This document shows positions 50,433-60,915 of a stretch of DNA of 64,000 bases, in pieces. The stretch is from Punctularia strigosozonata HHB-11173 SS5 (lineage: Eukaryota > Basidiomycota > Agaricomycetes > Corticiales > Punctulariaceae), in contig NW_006767434.1 in assembly GCF_000264995.1 (NCBI RefSeq), positions 2,382,004 to 2,446,003 on the forward strand, in the 5' to 3' direction. The notes beneath the pieces were generated by a model, which searched no databases, had not been told where the DNA came from, and saw only the letters and a list, made by a program, of their open reading frames with translations. The position numbers and the translations under genes were made by a program. Positions within the stretch are counted from its first letter, which is position 1. Every line of letters starts with the position of its first letter.

Positions 50433-50691
50433 NNNNNNNNNNNNNNNNNNNNNNNNNNNNNNNNNNNNNNNNNNNNNNNNNNNNNNNNNNNNNNNNNNNN
50501 NNNNNNNNNNNNNNNNNNNNNNNNNNNNNNNNNNNNNNNNNNNNNNNNNNNNNNNNNNNNNNNNNNNNNNNNNNNNNNNNNNNNNNNNNNNNNNNNNNNN
50601 NNNNNNNNNNNNNNNNNNNNNNNNNNNNNNNNNNNNNNNNNNNNNNNNNNNNNNNNNNNNNNNNNNNNNNNNNNNNNNNNNNNNNNNNNNN
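50433..50691. other. Assembly gap (259 N)
   Basis: This is a run of undetermined bases between the two copies of the direct duplication. The unknown part would contain the right end of copy A's repeat unit and the left end before copy B. Confidence 1.
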
Positions 50692-51130
50692 GTCGCTTTG
50701 CGGTGGACTATCCTACACTTGCCTTGGACCCCCGTTGGACCGCGACCACGGACGCACCCTTCCTCCCTCCGATGAAGACATCCAACGAAGACTTTCAAGT
50801 CATATCATATCATCCCATTAGCTTCACTTCCTTCAACGACCACCGCACTTCTGTGCCCCCTTGTCGCCTCCGCCCCGCCGAACGTCGAACATCCGCTCCA
50901 TCTACATCGGTCACGTGACGCATCTTCCCCGCGTCTACCTGTCTGCTCCGCCTTGCGCGTTGAGCTCTCCCTTAGACCTCCGCTTTGTGCGCGAGGCTTG
51001 CTACGTTGAATGCTCCGCCTTGAGCGAGCCAGGACCACGCCCACCCGCTCTGCACCTCGCAAGCGTGACTCAGTCTTCTCCGCATCCCGCGTTGAGCCTT
51101 GTCGCATTGGCCCCGCTCCGCCTTCCAATT

Positions 51131-51397
51131 GGGTTCTCCCTGACCCCGCCTCTCGGCCTGTTGCGAGACCGCGCCGGCGATGGCATCCCCTGCTCCGCCT
51201 CCGGGAGCCTGTTCCGTCTGGGCTCTCCCTGACCCCGCTTCTCGGCCTGTTGCGAGATCGCGCCGGCGATGGCATCCCCTGCTCCGCCTCCGGGAGCTTG
51301 TTCCGTCTGGGCTCTCCCTGACCCCGCTTCTCGGCCTGTTGCGAGACCGCGCTGGTGATGGCATCCCCTGCCTCGCTTCTGAAAGCCAATGATTGAC
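51131..51397. repeat. 89-bp GC-rich minisatellite, three units
   Basis: Units start at 51131, 51220 and 51309. They have the same sequence family as 49627-49982, one unit fewer. Confidence 0.95.
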
Positions 51398-51654
51398 ATA
51401 TACCTATGTTGCTCAGTCTATCGAGGATGCTTTTCCCCAACCGCTTTTTTCCCACTGGGTTTTAGTGGTTGGGTTTTTAGTGCGCCGACATGGATCGACT
51501 ACAGCGCAGGTAGGGGCCTGAAGAGGTCAGGACTCTGGGGTAGGACAGACCTGGAGTAGGGCATACAGTACGATACACATTCATGTAATTATGCACACTC
51601 TGGTCGAAGCGGTGTGTTGGCTCATAGAGCGGACGGGAACCGTGTAGACCAGGG

Positions 51655-52017
51655 TGTCCCGGCTCGCCACTAGTGCGAGGCCCTGGGGCCCGGCTGTTCC
51701 GGTATTGGGACCGCGCCGGTTAATACTACCTACCTACCTACCAGCTGCCTACGCCACTTCGGCGCACGCGCTCGAACGCGTACTCTTCGTCGACGACGTA
51801 AAGTCTGACAATTATATCCCGCACCGGTCTATCGACGAGGACCAGCGGGGTTTTCGGGATCGGAACGGCATCCGCAGTGCAGACGATGTGAATGTCTACC
51901 GGGCGTGTGGCGAGCATGAGGACAAATTTGATTGTATATAAGCCCTCCCGTACGGTAGTTGCGCCAAGTATCAGCAAGCTGAACACAATTGGCTCGGGAC
52001 TCGTTCCGGCTTATACA
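51655..52017 (+). mobile_element. Possible solo LTR-like fossil (tentative)
   Basis: The block starts TGTCCCGG and ends TTATACA (a TG...CA frame of 363 bp). It contains a good TATA box (tatataag at 51935) in the place expected for an LTR. The same start occurs at 50240 before running into the N stretch. I found no matching target-site duplication, primer-binding site or coding parts, so the assignment is weak and the family cannot be named. Confidence 0.2.
51726..51742 (+). repeat. ctac tetranucleotide microsatellite (copy B)
   Basis: The same 17-nt tract as at 50311-50327. Confidence 0.9.
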
Positions 52018-52523
52018 ATTGATTTGTAGTTCGAGGGCAGATTCCACGGCTCGCGAAGGCGTAGATCATGGTGTCTGAAGGACCAGACGATGTATTTGAC
52101 GACCACCAGAGCCGCCATGCAGGTCCACAGGCGGTTAGATAGCATGGCACAGAGGGGGAGGGGCAGAAGGGGGAGAAGGTGAGTGCGTACGGCAGCGACG
52201 ACATGGGTATGCCCTTATGTCTGCGTCTGGTTGCGCAGAGAATATAATGAAGGAACCATCCCCTGCCACGTTATATGATGGGCTGTTAACGAGTTAATCC
52301 TCGGCTACACTGGGTGCTGGGGTGCAAGACGTCTCTATAATTTATCTCTGCATGCATATCTGATTGTACTTCTCTGGCGCACAGGCGATGGAATTTGCGT
52401 GTAAAGGGATGATCGGAAGCTAGGTCTTACCAGACAAGAACCAGAGCTTCAGACAGGCGCCCATACACGTGCTGTTGTCGCCACGTTTGGCGCCACCTCC
52501 GGACCGACCACTTGTGTTGTGCA
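52018..52523. other. Upstream region of the GCFC gene
   Basis: Unique sequence after the duplicated block. No open frame with motifs and no clear TATA box. Confidence 0.45.
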
Positions 52524-55380
52524 ATGAGCGACGCACCCGTTATCTTCAAAAGGACCAAATCCAAGGTCGCCCAACGAGCACGGACATCAAATGCCGAGAA
52601 CAACGAAGAAAATCCGCCCGACGATGACTCAAGCGAATCCCCCAGCACTCTCGCCACGAAGCTGAAGAAGAAGGCGCGCTCAAAAACCAAATCTCGGCTG
52701 AGCTTCGGTGGGCCAGATGAGGACGTGAGCGTTCAACGAGTGATATGGTAAACACGACCTCACTCGGCCTTAGGAAGGCGATGGCGATGTTTTCCAGGTC
52801 AAGAAGTCAAACCTCAGTCGCAAGCTGACTCTAGGGAAAGCCTCTAGGTATCTTTAGTCCTCGCTGTGCAGGTATGGGCAATCGTTGATGGACCACAAAG
52901 CCCCCTACCAGCGTCATTAGACCAGGCGAATATATCCGCTCAATCCACTGGACCCGTTTATGACGCCGCGTACCTATCTCAACTCAAAGCGAGCACCCCC
53001 ACCACTCGACCCCGTCTCGCCACTGAAGAGTCCACGGACGTGTCGATGGATGTGGACGATGCTTCAGGGCAACGTGTATCCGAGATGGACTTCATAGGTG
53101 CGCAAGCAACACACAAACATTATCTCATGTTGACGCTCTCAAAGACAATGCTGGGGCGGCCATTCCATCTGAATCGACAATCGTGGCTGCGAAACAGAAA
53201 CGTGATCGCCTTCGCAAAGGGCCTGAAGAGGACTTCATATCATTGACGGTCTCTAAATATGATTCGGGCCCACCAGGGCCACATCCTGGGAGTCGTCTTA
53301 TGCGGGAAGAGGATGAAATAGGCGAAGGAGACGACGGTATATGCGGAAGATGTACGCTGGATCTGCAGGAATCACTGACGGCTCATTCACAGAATTCGCC
53401 GAATACACCAGTGCTCAGGAACGTATTGCGCTTGGCAAGAAATCGCGCAAGAAGGAAGCTAGTAAGCGCAAGGAGGAAATCAGGGAGTTGATTGCTGACG
53501 CGTGTGTACACCAACTAGTCCTCGCTGAGCGCCCTTGGCTGACCGGCCCTTCACAGCGAGGAGGAGGACGAAGAGACGATAGAATGGGAACAAGAACAAC
53601 TCCGCAGGGGTGGACATTTGGGCGTAGAAACTACTGAAGGCACCGTCAGACAGACGTACAAGCCTGCTCCGAGTACGTCCGATACATCATCACGCTGACA
53701 TCTAGGCTGACCAAGTTTCCAGTACCTGCCGTGACGCCTATACCCTCGCTGGGTCCCTCCATCCAGCGTCTTACACAGTCACTCACCTCTCTGACGACCT
53801 CTCATGCTGATAGCAGCACATCTATGCGAAAGCTAGCAGATGAGCGGGAGCAACTAGAGACTCGTGAAACTGAGCTGCGTGAGATGATTCGTGAGGCTGA
53901 AGCCAAGAGGAGTTGGTTTGCAGCGTTTCGGGAGTATATCGAGAATGTTGCGACGTTTTTGGATGAGAAGGTATTTCAACTCTATCCCCTCCTCTTCAGG
54001 CATCGCTGACATCGGAGTTAGTTCCCAATGCTGGAGAAACTCGAAGAAGAGCATGTTTTTCTCCTAGCCGAACGGCGGGACATGATCACCAAGCGACGAC
54101 AGACGGACATTGAGGATGATCTCTCAATATTTCTGGGTTCTCTCCCCGCAGAAGCTGAACTTGAAGAGGTCGTGGACGAGCTGGGTCGCGTTATACCGCA
54201 AGCGAACCCTGAGGCTTCTCGACGCGCCAGGCGCACGGCTCGTACTTCTCGCCATAATCGTCACCGAAGCCTACCTCGAAGATCGGATCGCAACGAGGAG
54301 GAAGGATTTTCAACGGATTCTTCTCTCGATCCGCCAGACGCTGTCGACTTTGAGGAAGCGATGCGAAGGCTGTCCGATGACCGAGAGGAGATATTGGGTG
54401 ATGTACGGGCGGCGGACTTTAGAGATCCAGCCAAAGGTCTTGCTAAATGGTTCAGCGAATGGAGGGAGAAGTTCGGCGACATTTACCAAGGTGCATGGGG
54501 TGGTTTAGGCCTCGTCGGCGCTTGGGAATTTTGGGTTCGGCTCGAGATACTTGGGTGGGATCCTTTAGAAGTGAGTTGATTTCAGCTTATATTGGGCGGG
54601 TATTTGATAGCCTATCTAGGATCCCAGAGGCTTAGATAGCTTTCGATGGTACACTTCGCTCTTTGAATATTCTCGACCTCGCAACCCGGATGCCGACGAG
54701 GACGACGAGGACGAACCTGCGCTGAGCCCAGAAGGCGATCTCGTCCCTTCGATGATCTCCACCGCCGTAATTCCGCGTGTATGCAGAGTTATAGGTGGCG
54801 GCGCATTTGATCCATACTCTTCGCGGCATACTCGAAAACTAGTTGATCTGGCCGAACAACTTGAAGTATCCGTAGCCAGCGATAACCAAAAGCTTCAGGT
54901 GCGTACAAACGATTGCCTATATGAGCGTAGGTTCTCTCTTACATTCAATGTAGATTCTCCTCAAAGCGGCTGTGTCGGTCTTCTCAGATGCTGTCACCGC
55001 TATGACCAATGTCATCACTCCGTACATGACATTGGTGAATCCGCGTTTCGATCCAGAAGCAATTCCGGCCCGACGTCGTCTACTAACAAAGCAAAGCAAA
55101 CTACTGCAATGTATGCTTCAATGGCGTAAGTATACCGGCGAAAAGTTTGGTATGGGAGAATTGGTGACTACGTTAGTTGGGGAGTGCATGTTACCCATAG
55201 CGGAGACGGGTTGGGAGGTGGGTGGTGAGGAGCGTATGCGAAAGGTAACGTCGAGACTATACAGTTGCATTCGTCGGCCCATTGACCTCGTCGTTGCTTT
55301 AGGTCGTCGCCGCCTTGCCTTCTGAACTCGTGCCAAACGCGGTGAAAGCCCGTCTAGGCGGTGTGGGTATTCTACCATGA
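52524..55380 (+). CDS. GCFC-domain protein (PAXBP1/GCF/ILP1-like)
   Basis: A multi-exon gene runs from ATG at 52524 to TGA at 55378-55380. The N-terminus MSDAPVIFKRTKSKVAQRAR followed by basic and acidic disordered sequence is typical of PAXBP1/GCFC2 relatives. A coiled-coil follows (REQLETRETELREMIREAEA). The GCFC domain includes FEEAMRRLSDDREEILGD, FRDPAKGLAKWFSEWREKFG, DIYQGAWGGLGLVGAWEFWV and RLEILGWDPLE, then ISTAVIPRVCRVIGGGAFDP and the helical end VAALPSELVPNAVKARLGG. Human and plant homologues are spliceosome-associated (intron-lariat spliceosome disassembly) rather than true DNA-binding factors. The protein is expected to be nuclear. Confidence 0.9.
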
Positions 55381-56036
55381 GTGACTTCATCTCTCTGCCT
55401 TATTCATGGAGTTCGTTGCATCAATGTTTGGACGGATCTGATCTTGCCAATCCTGTCGACCCCGAGCACAAGGATTCGAATCTTTGAGTGACGACAGGCC
55501 TGGCACTTGTGCCTTTATCCACCTGTAGTCGCCATATGCTGCTCGGCATATCAGACTCATCCAGGAAACTCTTTTGACCTGCGCTACATGGAGGCTTCTG
55601 CGGCCGAATGACCCACTGTGCGCACGGTTCGTTCGGTTGTCCGACATATCGACAACTTTCCACGACACGTATCCGTACTGTTACTACAGGGCGCGTTCGC
55701 TGCTGATCCTCAGCGAATGAATCAAGCAAGCGTCGTTCCGGTTTTATCACTGTTATTAGTATACACCCAGCGATGATAGATCCTCGCGTCTGAGGTTGGT
55801 ATACAGTTTGCATGCGCTAGCAGTTAAGATGCGCTTAACGTTGTGCCCTGTTCAGTGTGCATATGCGTAATGGAACACCATTTGCTGCAGATGAGAGCGC
55901 TCTTGGGCTTTGCATGCGTAGGTCATGCGGCTTGGTGCGGCTCGGCCGCGACGCGGCGAATCGCTCCGCGGTTTTCCGTCGAACTTGCCTCTCAGAATCA
56001 CAGTACTACTAGTTGTGGCACGGCCGTCGTTCAGTC
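55381..56036. other. Intergenic region between two plus-strand genes
   Basis: A minus-strand open frame (55421-55813) lacks motifs. A ggattcgaatct palindrome near 55474 resembles a tRNA T-loop, but no tRNA can be folded around it. The Ibp1-like promoter must lie at the right end. Confidence 0.4.
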
Positions 56037-56781
56037 ATGTTCAAGTATATATCCAACGACGTGGGCCATCCAGCTCTGGAATTTCTTTGCATTCTTTGAT
56101 GGGGACGTTCACGTTGCTCTGACTTCTCATGGGACTCACCCTACACGGCACAATGCACACCCGATCTGCAGGAACTCGCGGCGATCATCAAATCCAAGGA
56201 CAAGGTGGCACTCCGGGACTATATTGTGATCGACGTGCGCGACGATGATTATCGGGGTGGAAACATAGTGAATGCACTCAACAGCCCTTCGGGGCAATTC
56301 CTCGCGAACGTGGACGATCTTGTCAAGAAGACGAAGGTGAGTCACCTCCGCAGGAGATATGCGTGGCTGTTTTGAGATGCGGAATAGGATATACCGATTG
56401 TCGTTTTCCATTGCGCACTCTCACAAGTGAGGTGAGCATCCGATATGTTCGGGTGTCCTTACTCGGGGTGCTCATTCCGCCCTTCTAGAGGACCGAAAGC
56501 CGCTCGGGTACGACTTTCGTCCAGTTCGGGAATCCTTCGTGTTTGATGCCAAATAGATATACTCGCAAACGCGAGACATGCTCCAAAGTGAAGGGCAGGA
56601 CAAAGCTCACGAGGTGTTGGTCCTTCGAGGGGGTTTCACGGAATTTCAAGCAAAATTCAAGGTGCGTAACGACTATTCCCGGCATAAGAGGATGCAAAAT
56701 AACGTTTGTCCTACTCTTCAGGACGACCCAGAACTTGTCGCGAATTATGATCCCGAGGCGTGGCAATCCGAGTGGATCTGA
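56037..56781 (+). CDS. Cdc25-like rhodanese phosphatase (Ibp1/Acr2-type)
   Basis: Six exons (56037-56060, 56172-56336, 56388-56431, 56489-56507, 56557-56661, 56722-56781) give 138 residues starting MFKYISNDELAAIIKSKDK. The rhodanese fold shows DYIVIDVRDDDYRGGNI and the active-site loop HCALSQVRGPKAARIY with catalytic Cys and Arg (C-x5-R). This loop is characteristic of the small Cdc25-like enzymes Ibp1 (phosphatase) and Acr2 (arsenate reductase). The tail FKDDPELVANYDPEAW is also family-typical. Which activity applies cannot be told from sequence. The 24-nt first exon and a 111-nt first intron are inferred from frame and family N-terminus. Confidence 0.9.
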
Positions 56782-57035
56782 GCCGGATTTGCCTGAACCA
56801 TGCTGGAACTATGCCTGCTCGTGCAGTTCGTGTTATATCATGTCGACAGGCACATAATCGTTAATGCATCGTTGGATTTGCCTGGCGCAGAAAATAACGA
56901 AGTGCCGGCAACGGCGGGGCCATTCACGCAGTTTTATGAAGGCCGTCAGCACATGGCATGTGGGTAGAAGCACTATGTCCACTTGTCCATGGATTGGGCG
57001 ATCTACGCATGGGGCAAGTACAACTAAGCACGAGT

Positions 57036-57937
57036 TCATTGCTTGCGCGGCGTTTCGTTGGGGTTTTCAGTGCCCTCCTTTGCGGGGTCGAGCTCAGTCT
57101 GAACCTGTTTCGGGTCCTGACCATCCTGTAACATAGATATTGGCGGATGATCACATTGACCGCCTCCATGAAACTCACAGTAGATTTCGACCGGGCGTCG
57201 CCTTGGTTGAGGGGCTCGCGACCTCCGGCCACAGTGCTAGGTTTCGATGTCTGCTCCACGTCTCCCTCGGACTTCTCGTCTTGACCGGGAGCGCCTGAAA
57301 GATGTAAAAACCAGCGAATCTCTCCGCTATACCGGGAAACTAACCTCCGTCGAATTCTGAAGTCTCTCCCTGCTGGGTGCTCTTGCCTTCCTCTGCTTCC
57401 TCAGCGTCCTTAGGCGAGTCAGCTTGCTACATGAGAGGAGTGTTTGTGAGCGCTGAGATTTGAAGCAATACCTCATGGCTACGCACGTAGGCCTCCGTAA
57501 TGCTTTCTTTCACTTCTGCCGCTGGAACTTCGGTCCCTTCGTCATCCTTGGTGGGGGTGGGGGTGTGGGGAATCTCCTTGGCGTCATGACCATGTGAGCC
57601 CTGATGTGCAGCAGCATGATGTGTTCCGGGATGTTGGGTCAGGATGTAGTAGGTCTATAACGTGGCAACGGTGGTGAGCCCGGACGTGCCTCAGCAACTG
57701 TGTTCCTACCGTAGGAAATGTGATCACACCAGCGCCGATCTAATTTGCGGTATTAATGGGATAATAGCTAGGGATTAGGATATGGGCTCCTACCAGCCAG
57801 GGCAAATCACTAGACTTGGCCTTGACCTCGTCCGCTGCATGTGTGCTAGCCCAACGCTGACCACCAGCGCGGGATGTGCCAGCAGAGGTGCGGCGAGCAG
57901 CAAGGCGGAAAAGTTGGCGAGCAAAGCGAGACGACAT
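57036..57937 (-). CDS. Hypothetical mitochondrial protein with one membrane segment
   Basis: This minus-strand multi-exon gene runs from ATG at 57937 to TGA at 57036. The N-terminus (SSRFARQLFRLAARRTSAG) is a strong mitochondrial targeting sequence ending near QRWAST. After a short matrix segment, LIGAGVITFPTTYYIL forms a possible membrane helix, supplied by a 30-nt exon (57739-57710). The rest is polar, rich in His (THHAAAHQGSHGHDAK), Glu and Lys, and probably disordered, ending NPNETPRKQ. It is widespread-looking in basidiomycetes but I do not know a function. Confidence 0.75.
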
Positions 57938-58250
57938 TGACCTTTTGGATGCTCTAGTGATAATAATGCACGGCGAGGATATACGTACGGAGGACCTCGT
58001 TGGAGGATGGTTGGTTCACGCAAAATGACGTATATACTCTCGGAACAGGCCGGTAGGCTGTAGCATCGTGCGAGTCGATGAGATCATCGAGCTCATTCTC
58101 ATCAACGACTCGGACTGTCCTTGCTCTAAGTGCGAAACATGGGACATTCTATCGCTACTTGGTAGCCGACGACTACTCATGCATCGTTACACGGCCAGCT
58201 CCTCCATCGCGAATGTTGCCCCGCAAAACCACGTCACTGCTCCCACAGAA
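57938..58250. other. Promoter of the mitochondrial protein gene
   Basis: This lies between that gene's start and the 3' end of the hydrolase gene, both on the minus strand. Nothing specific was seen. Confidence 0.4.
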
Positions 58251-59298
58251 TCAAATGTCGTCCAACAGAAAGCGGGAAACAAGACGCATGAATCTCTCCC
58301 GCTCCTCTAGTTGGGGCATATGGCTGCTCTCTGCGAAGGTGTACCATCGTATGTGAGGTATGCTCCCGAAGTATCCTTCTACCACGTTGTCTTGCGCACT
58401 GTCATAACGGCCATTGATCAAGAGCGTCGGGGCGTTGATATTTCGCGCTTCATCAACGATCGTCCAGTCCTTGATCGTCCCAGTGATTTCGAACTCGGAG
58501 GGACCGTTCCTATCGGGGATCGGATAGTCAGTATAATCCCCCATGGTTTGACTGAATGTTACATTGTCATCCAAACCGTGTCGTCTTTGTTATCCGGATC
58601 GAAACACGCCTTCAGCTCATCCGGCGTGGGATGGACGCGGCACATGTGCCTGCCGTAGAAGACCCCCATAGCATCCTGTGCACTAATCGTAAGTTTCAAG
58701 CTACGTGATCGACACTGACGACGCTAACCTGATACTCCTTCGAATGATAGGCACCTACACCTTCCTGAGCGTCTAAGACATCCTGTACCTCCTTTGGCAG
58801 GCCTTTGCGAAGGGCGTTCTGGGCGATGGGCCATTGTTTCATATCAGCGGGCGCGTTGGACAGAATCAATCGGCGAAGTCCTTCCGGCCTCTTCGTCGCG
58901 TGTCTCGCGGCTACCATCCCACCCCATGAGTGACCGAGTAAATTGTAATCGTTTTGGATGCCTAGATGCCGGAGCAGATTCTCCAACTCGTCCACGAAGA
59001 GTTGATCTGCCCAAAACGCTTCGTCAAACTTCTTTTGGGGCAACTGGGTGCTTCGCCCGTTGCCTATCTGATCATACAGAACGACAGGAATAGAGTAGGC
59101 TTTGGTGAGGTCGGCAAGAGGGAGGAGATAGTTGTGGACAACGCCTGGCCCGCCGTGCAGTCCGATGAGTGGTCTACTCGACTTTAAGTCGCCAAAGATC
59201 TTGTACCACGTCTTGCAGGGCTTTCCAGCAGCGGGCACATTGAAGTCGGCATAGCCCTCCGAGACTGATACTTCCAGTTCCAGGTCGGAAGCCGACAT
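58251..59298 (-). CDS. Alpha/beta hydrolase, proline iminopeptidase/L-amino-acid-amidase-like (S33)
   Basis: Three exons (59298-58729, 58675-58563, 58509-58251) encode 313 residues. The oxyanion-hole motif is LIGLHGGPGVVHNYLL; the nucleophile elbow is NLLGHSWGGMVAARHA (Ser). The lid contains HPTPDELKACFDPD, and after the last intron MNGPSEFEITGTIKDW is the family hallmark. The triad Asp and His lie in INGRYDSAQDNVV and FAESSHMPQLEERERF. Family enzymes release N-terminal proline or hydrolyse amino-acid amides in the cytosol. Intron 2 was found because it alone joins VWMTM to NGPSEFE in frame. Confidence 0.92.
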
Positions 59299-60915
59299 GA
59301 CAGAACGCGGTGAACCTGGGAGGCTATCCGTGTCGTGCCGTTGACCCCTCTTTATAACTGCCGCTCCGAGTGAAGCTAGCCTCGCCTCAAGGTCTTGCCA
59401 CGAGTCATGTACGCCATATCAACGCATGCTCGTTACCGTATGCACGATGTTGGCGGCATGACCTAGGCCCCATCCCTCTCCGCTTCTGCGCTACTGAACG
59501 TAAGGGCGGCGCCGAGGTTACACCACAGGAACGCTGAGAAGTTGTCAAAACACGAACTCAGCCCACAGAGTGAACGCCCGGCGTCTCAGCCATTCCATTC
59601 CTCACTGCAGGCAAACGACAACGTCTTCACATGAGGTGGAGAACATGTATGCTTCTCACTTCCCTGCTATGCCTCCAATCCGCTCAGTAGCCACGCAGAA
59701 CAGCCGGGCGTGTAAGCATGGCGCCCCTACATGGACGAATCAGAGGCATACTAGGTCATAGCGAGCTATATCCGCATACACCAGTTGAGAGGATGACCAC
59801 ATTTGGCCCAGACGGAACTAACATCGAAGGGTAGTGGTATGTCAGCGTCTCTCGCACAAGTTACCGTTCAACAAAGTTCTCACTGTCAGGTGCCCATGAA
59901 CCCTTCTTCAGTCCGAGTATCCTCGGTATGCGGCACGATACTGGCTCGGGCTCGGCACCAGGGAGCCTTTGAACTTCTTCACGCCAGCGGGCTCATCGGC
60001 ATTGGTTATTACGAAAAGTTGGACGTTGATAACGCTCCGGATCCGTACTGCACCTGGGCTGTCGACCTTGCCCGCAATGATTTGACATATAGGGCGCTCT
60101 ACGGCGTTCCGGAGTCCGGTATGATCGAGAATCCTCTACGGCACTGCCACACCGAACTCCGGTCGTAACTGACCCCGACACGTTCGAAACTTCGAAACTG
60201 TCCTGCCCAGGCTGGGGCTCCGAACCCGTCGCCGCATCGGTCTTGTATAGTTTAATCACGCTGATGGCCTTCCGTGCTTGCTGGTGAATCTCGGTCATGT
60301 CGCGCGAATGCAAGGTCAGTATATGCGCTCGGTCTATGGATCCTGACAATCCTCGAAACCCGATCTTCCTCAACGAAACGCTTCCACTCGGCTGCCCCAG
60401 CCTCTCCTCGGCGGCATTCCTTTGCCTGTCAATGCTCAGCTCTGGAGTCGGTGATGGCGAAGCTCGGTCACAAGCGTAGCCACCTGGTCGCCTGCTCGAG
60501 TTGATACCGGTGCCGAAGCCTGCGACGTTTCCGGCCACGAAGGATCGCAAGGATTCGGAGTTCTCGTACCCCATCTTACCGTTCCCCATCCTGCCGATCG
60601 TCCCGGTACTGCGTAGGCGTTGCCTCGCTGTCCGGATGGTGGGCAGATTTGTCTTGCAGTGCAGCTCGATGGCCCGGCTTGATCTGGGGTTATAGCCTCG
60701 CATTCTGTGGTCAGAGGTCCAGCTTATATAAGGAGTCATCATCAAGGGCTCAACCTGCAATGTAACCTACTAGTACAGACGTCGCCTGTCTATACCAGAC
60801 CCAACGAACACATATTGTTGTTACGTGCACATTCACGCATTCAGACAAAGTACATTTGTGAATGGTAGAACAGAATTTCGCTGACGGACCGCATGCTCAC
60901 TGGCTCAAGGAGGGA
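59299..60915. other. Intergenic region with unsupported open frames
   Basis: This is about 1.6 kb between the hydrolase start and the P450 3' end. A minus-strand frame is open from 60760 to 59993 (255 codons) and a plus-strand frame from 59803 to 60168. Neither shows a motif, signal peptide or convincing splice partner. An unknown gene is possible but not shown. Confidence 0.35.

Larger units (their letters stand above)
50692..51847. repeat. Copy B of the large direct duplication
   Basis: This is a near-identical copy of 49198-50432. It starts immediately after the N run. The region matching the glycosyltransferase start differs at the ATG (aagactttc instead of aagacattc). It carries three minisatellite units against four in copy A. 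Confidence 0.9.

Noticed and set aside
49334-51455. Repeated Arg/Gly-rich frames such as those containing GQGEPRRN
   Set aside because: They result from the 89-bp minisatellite being read in several frames; no domain or splice support.
55460-55500. tRNA-like T-loop (ggattcgaatct)
   Set aside because: The flanking bases do not pair as a T stem on either strand, and no acceptor or anticodon arm could be found.
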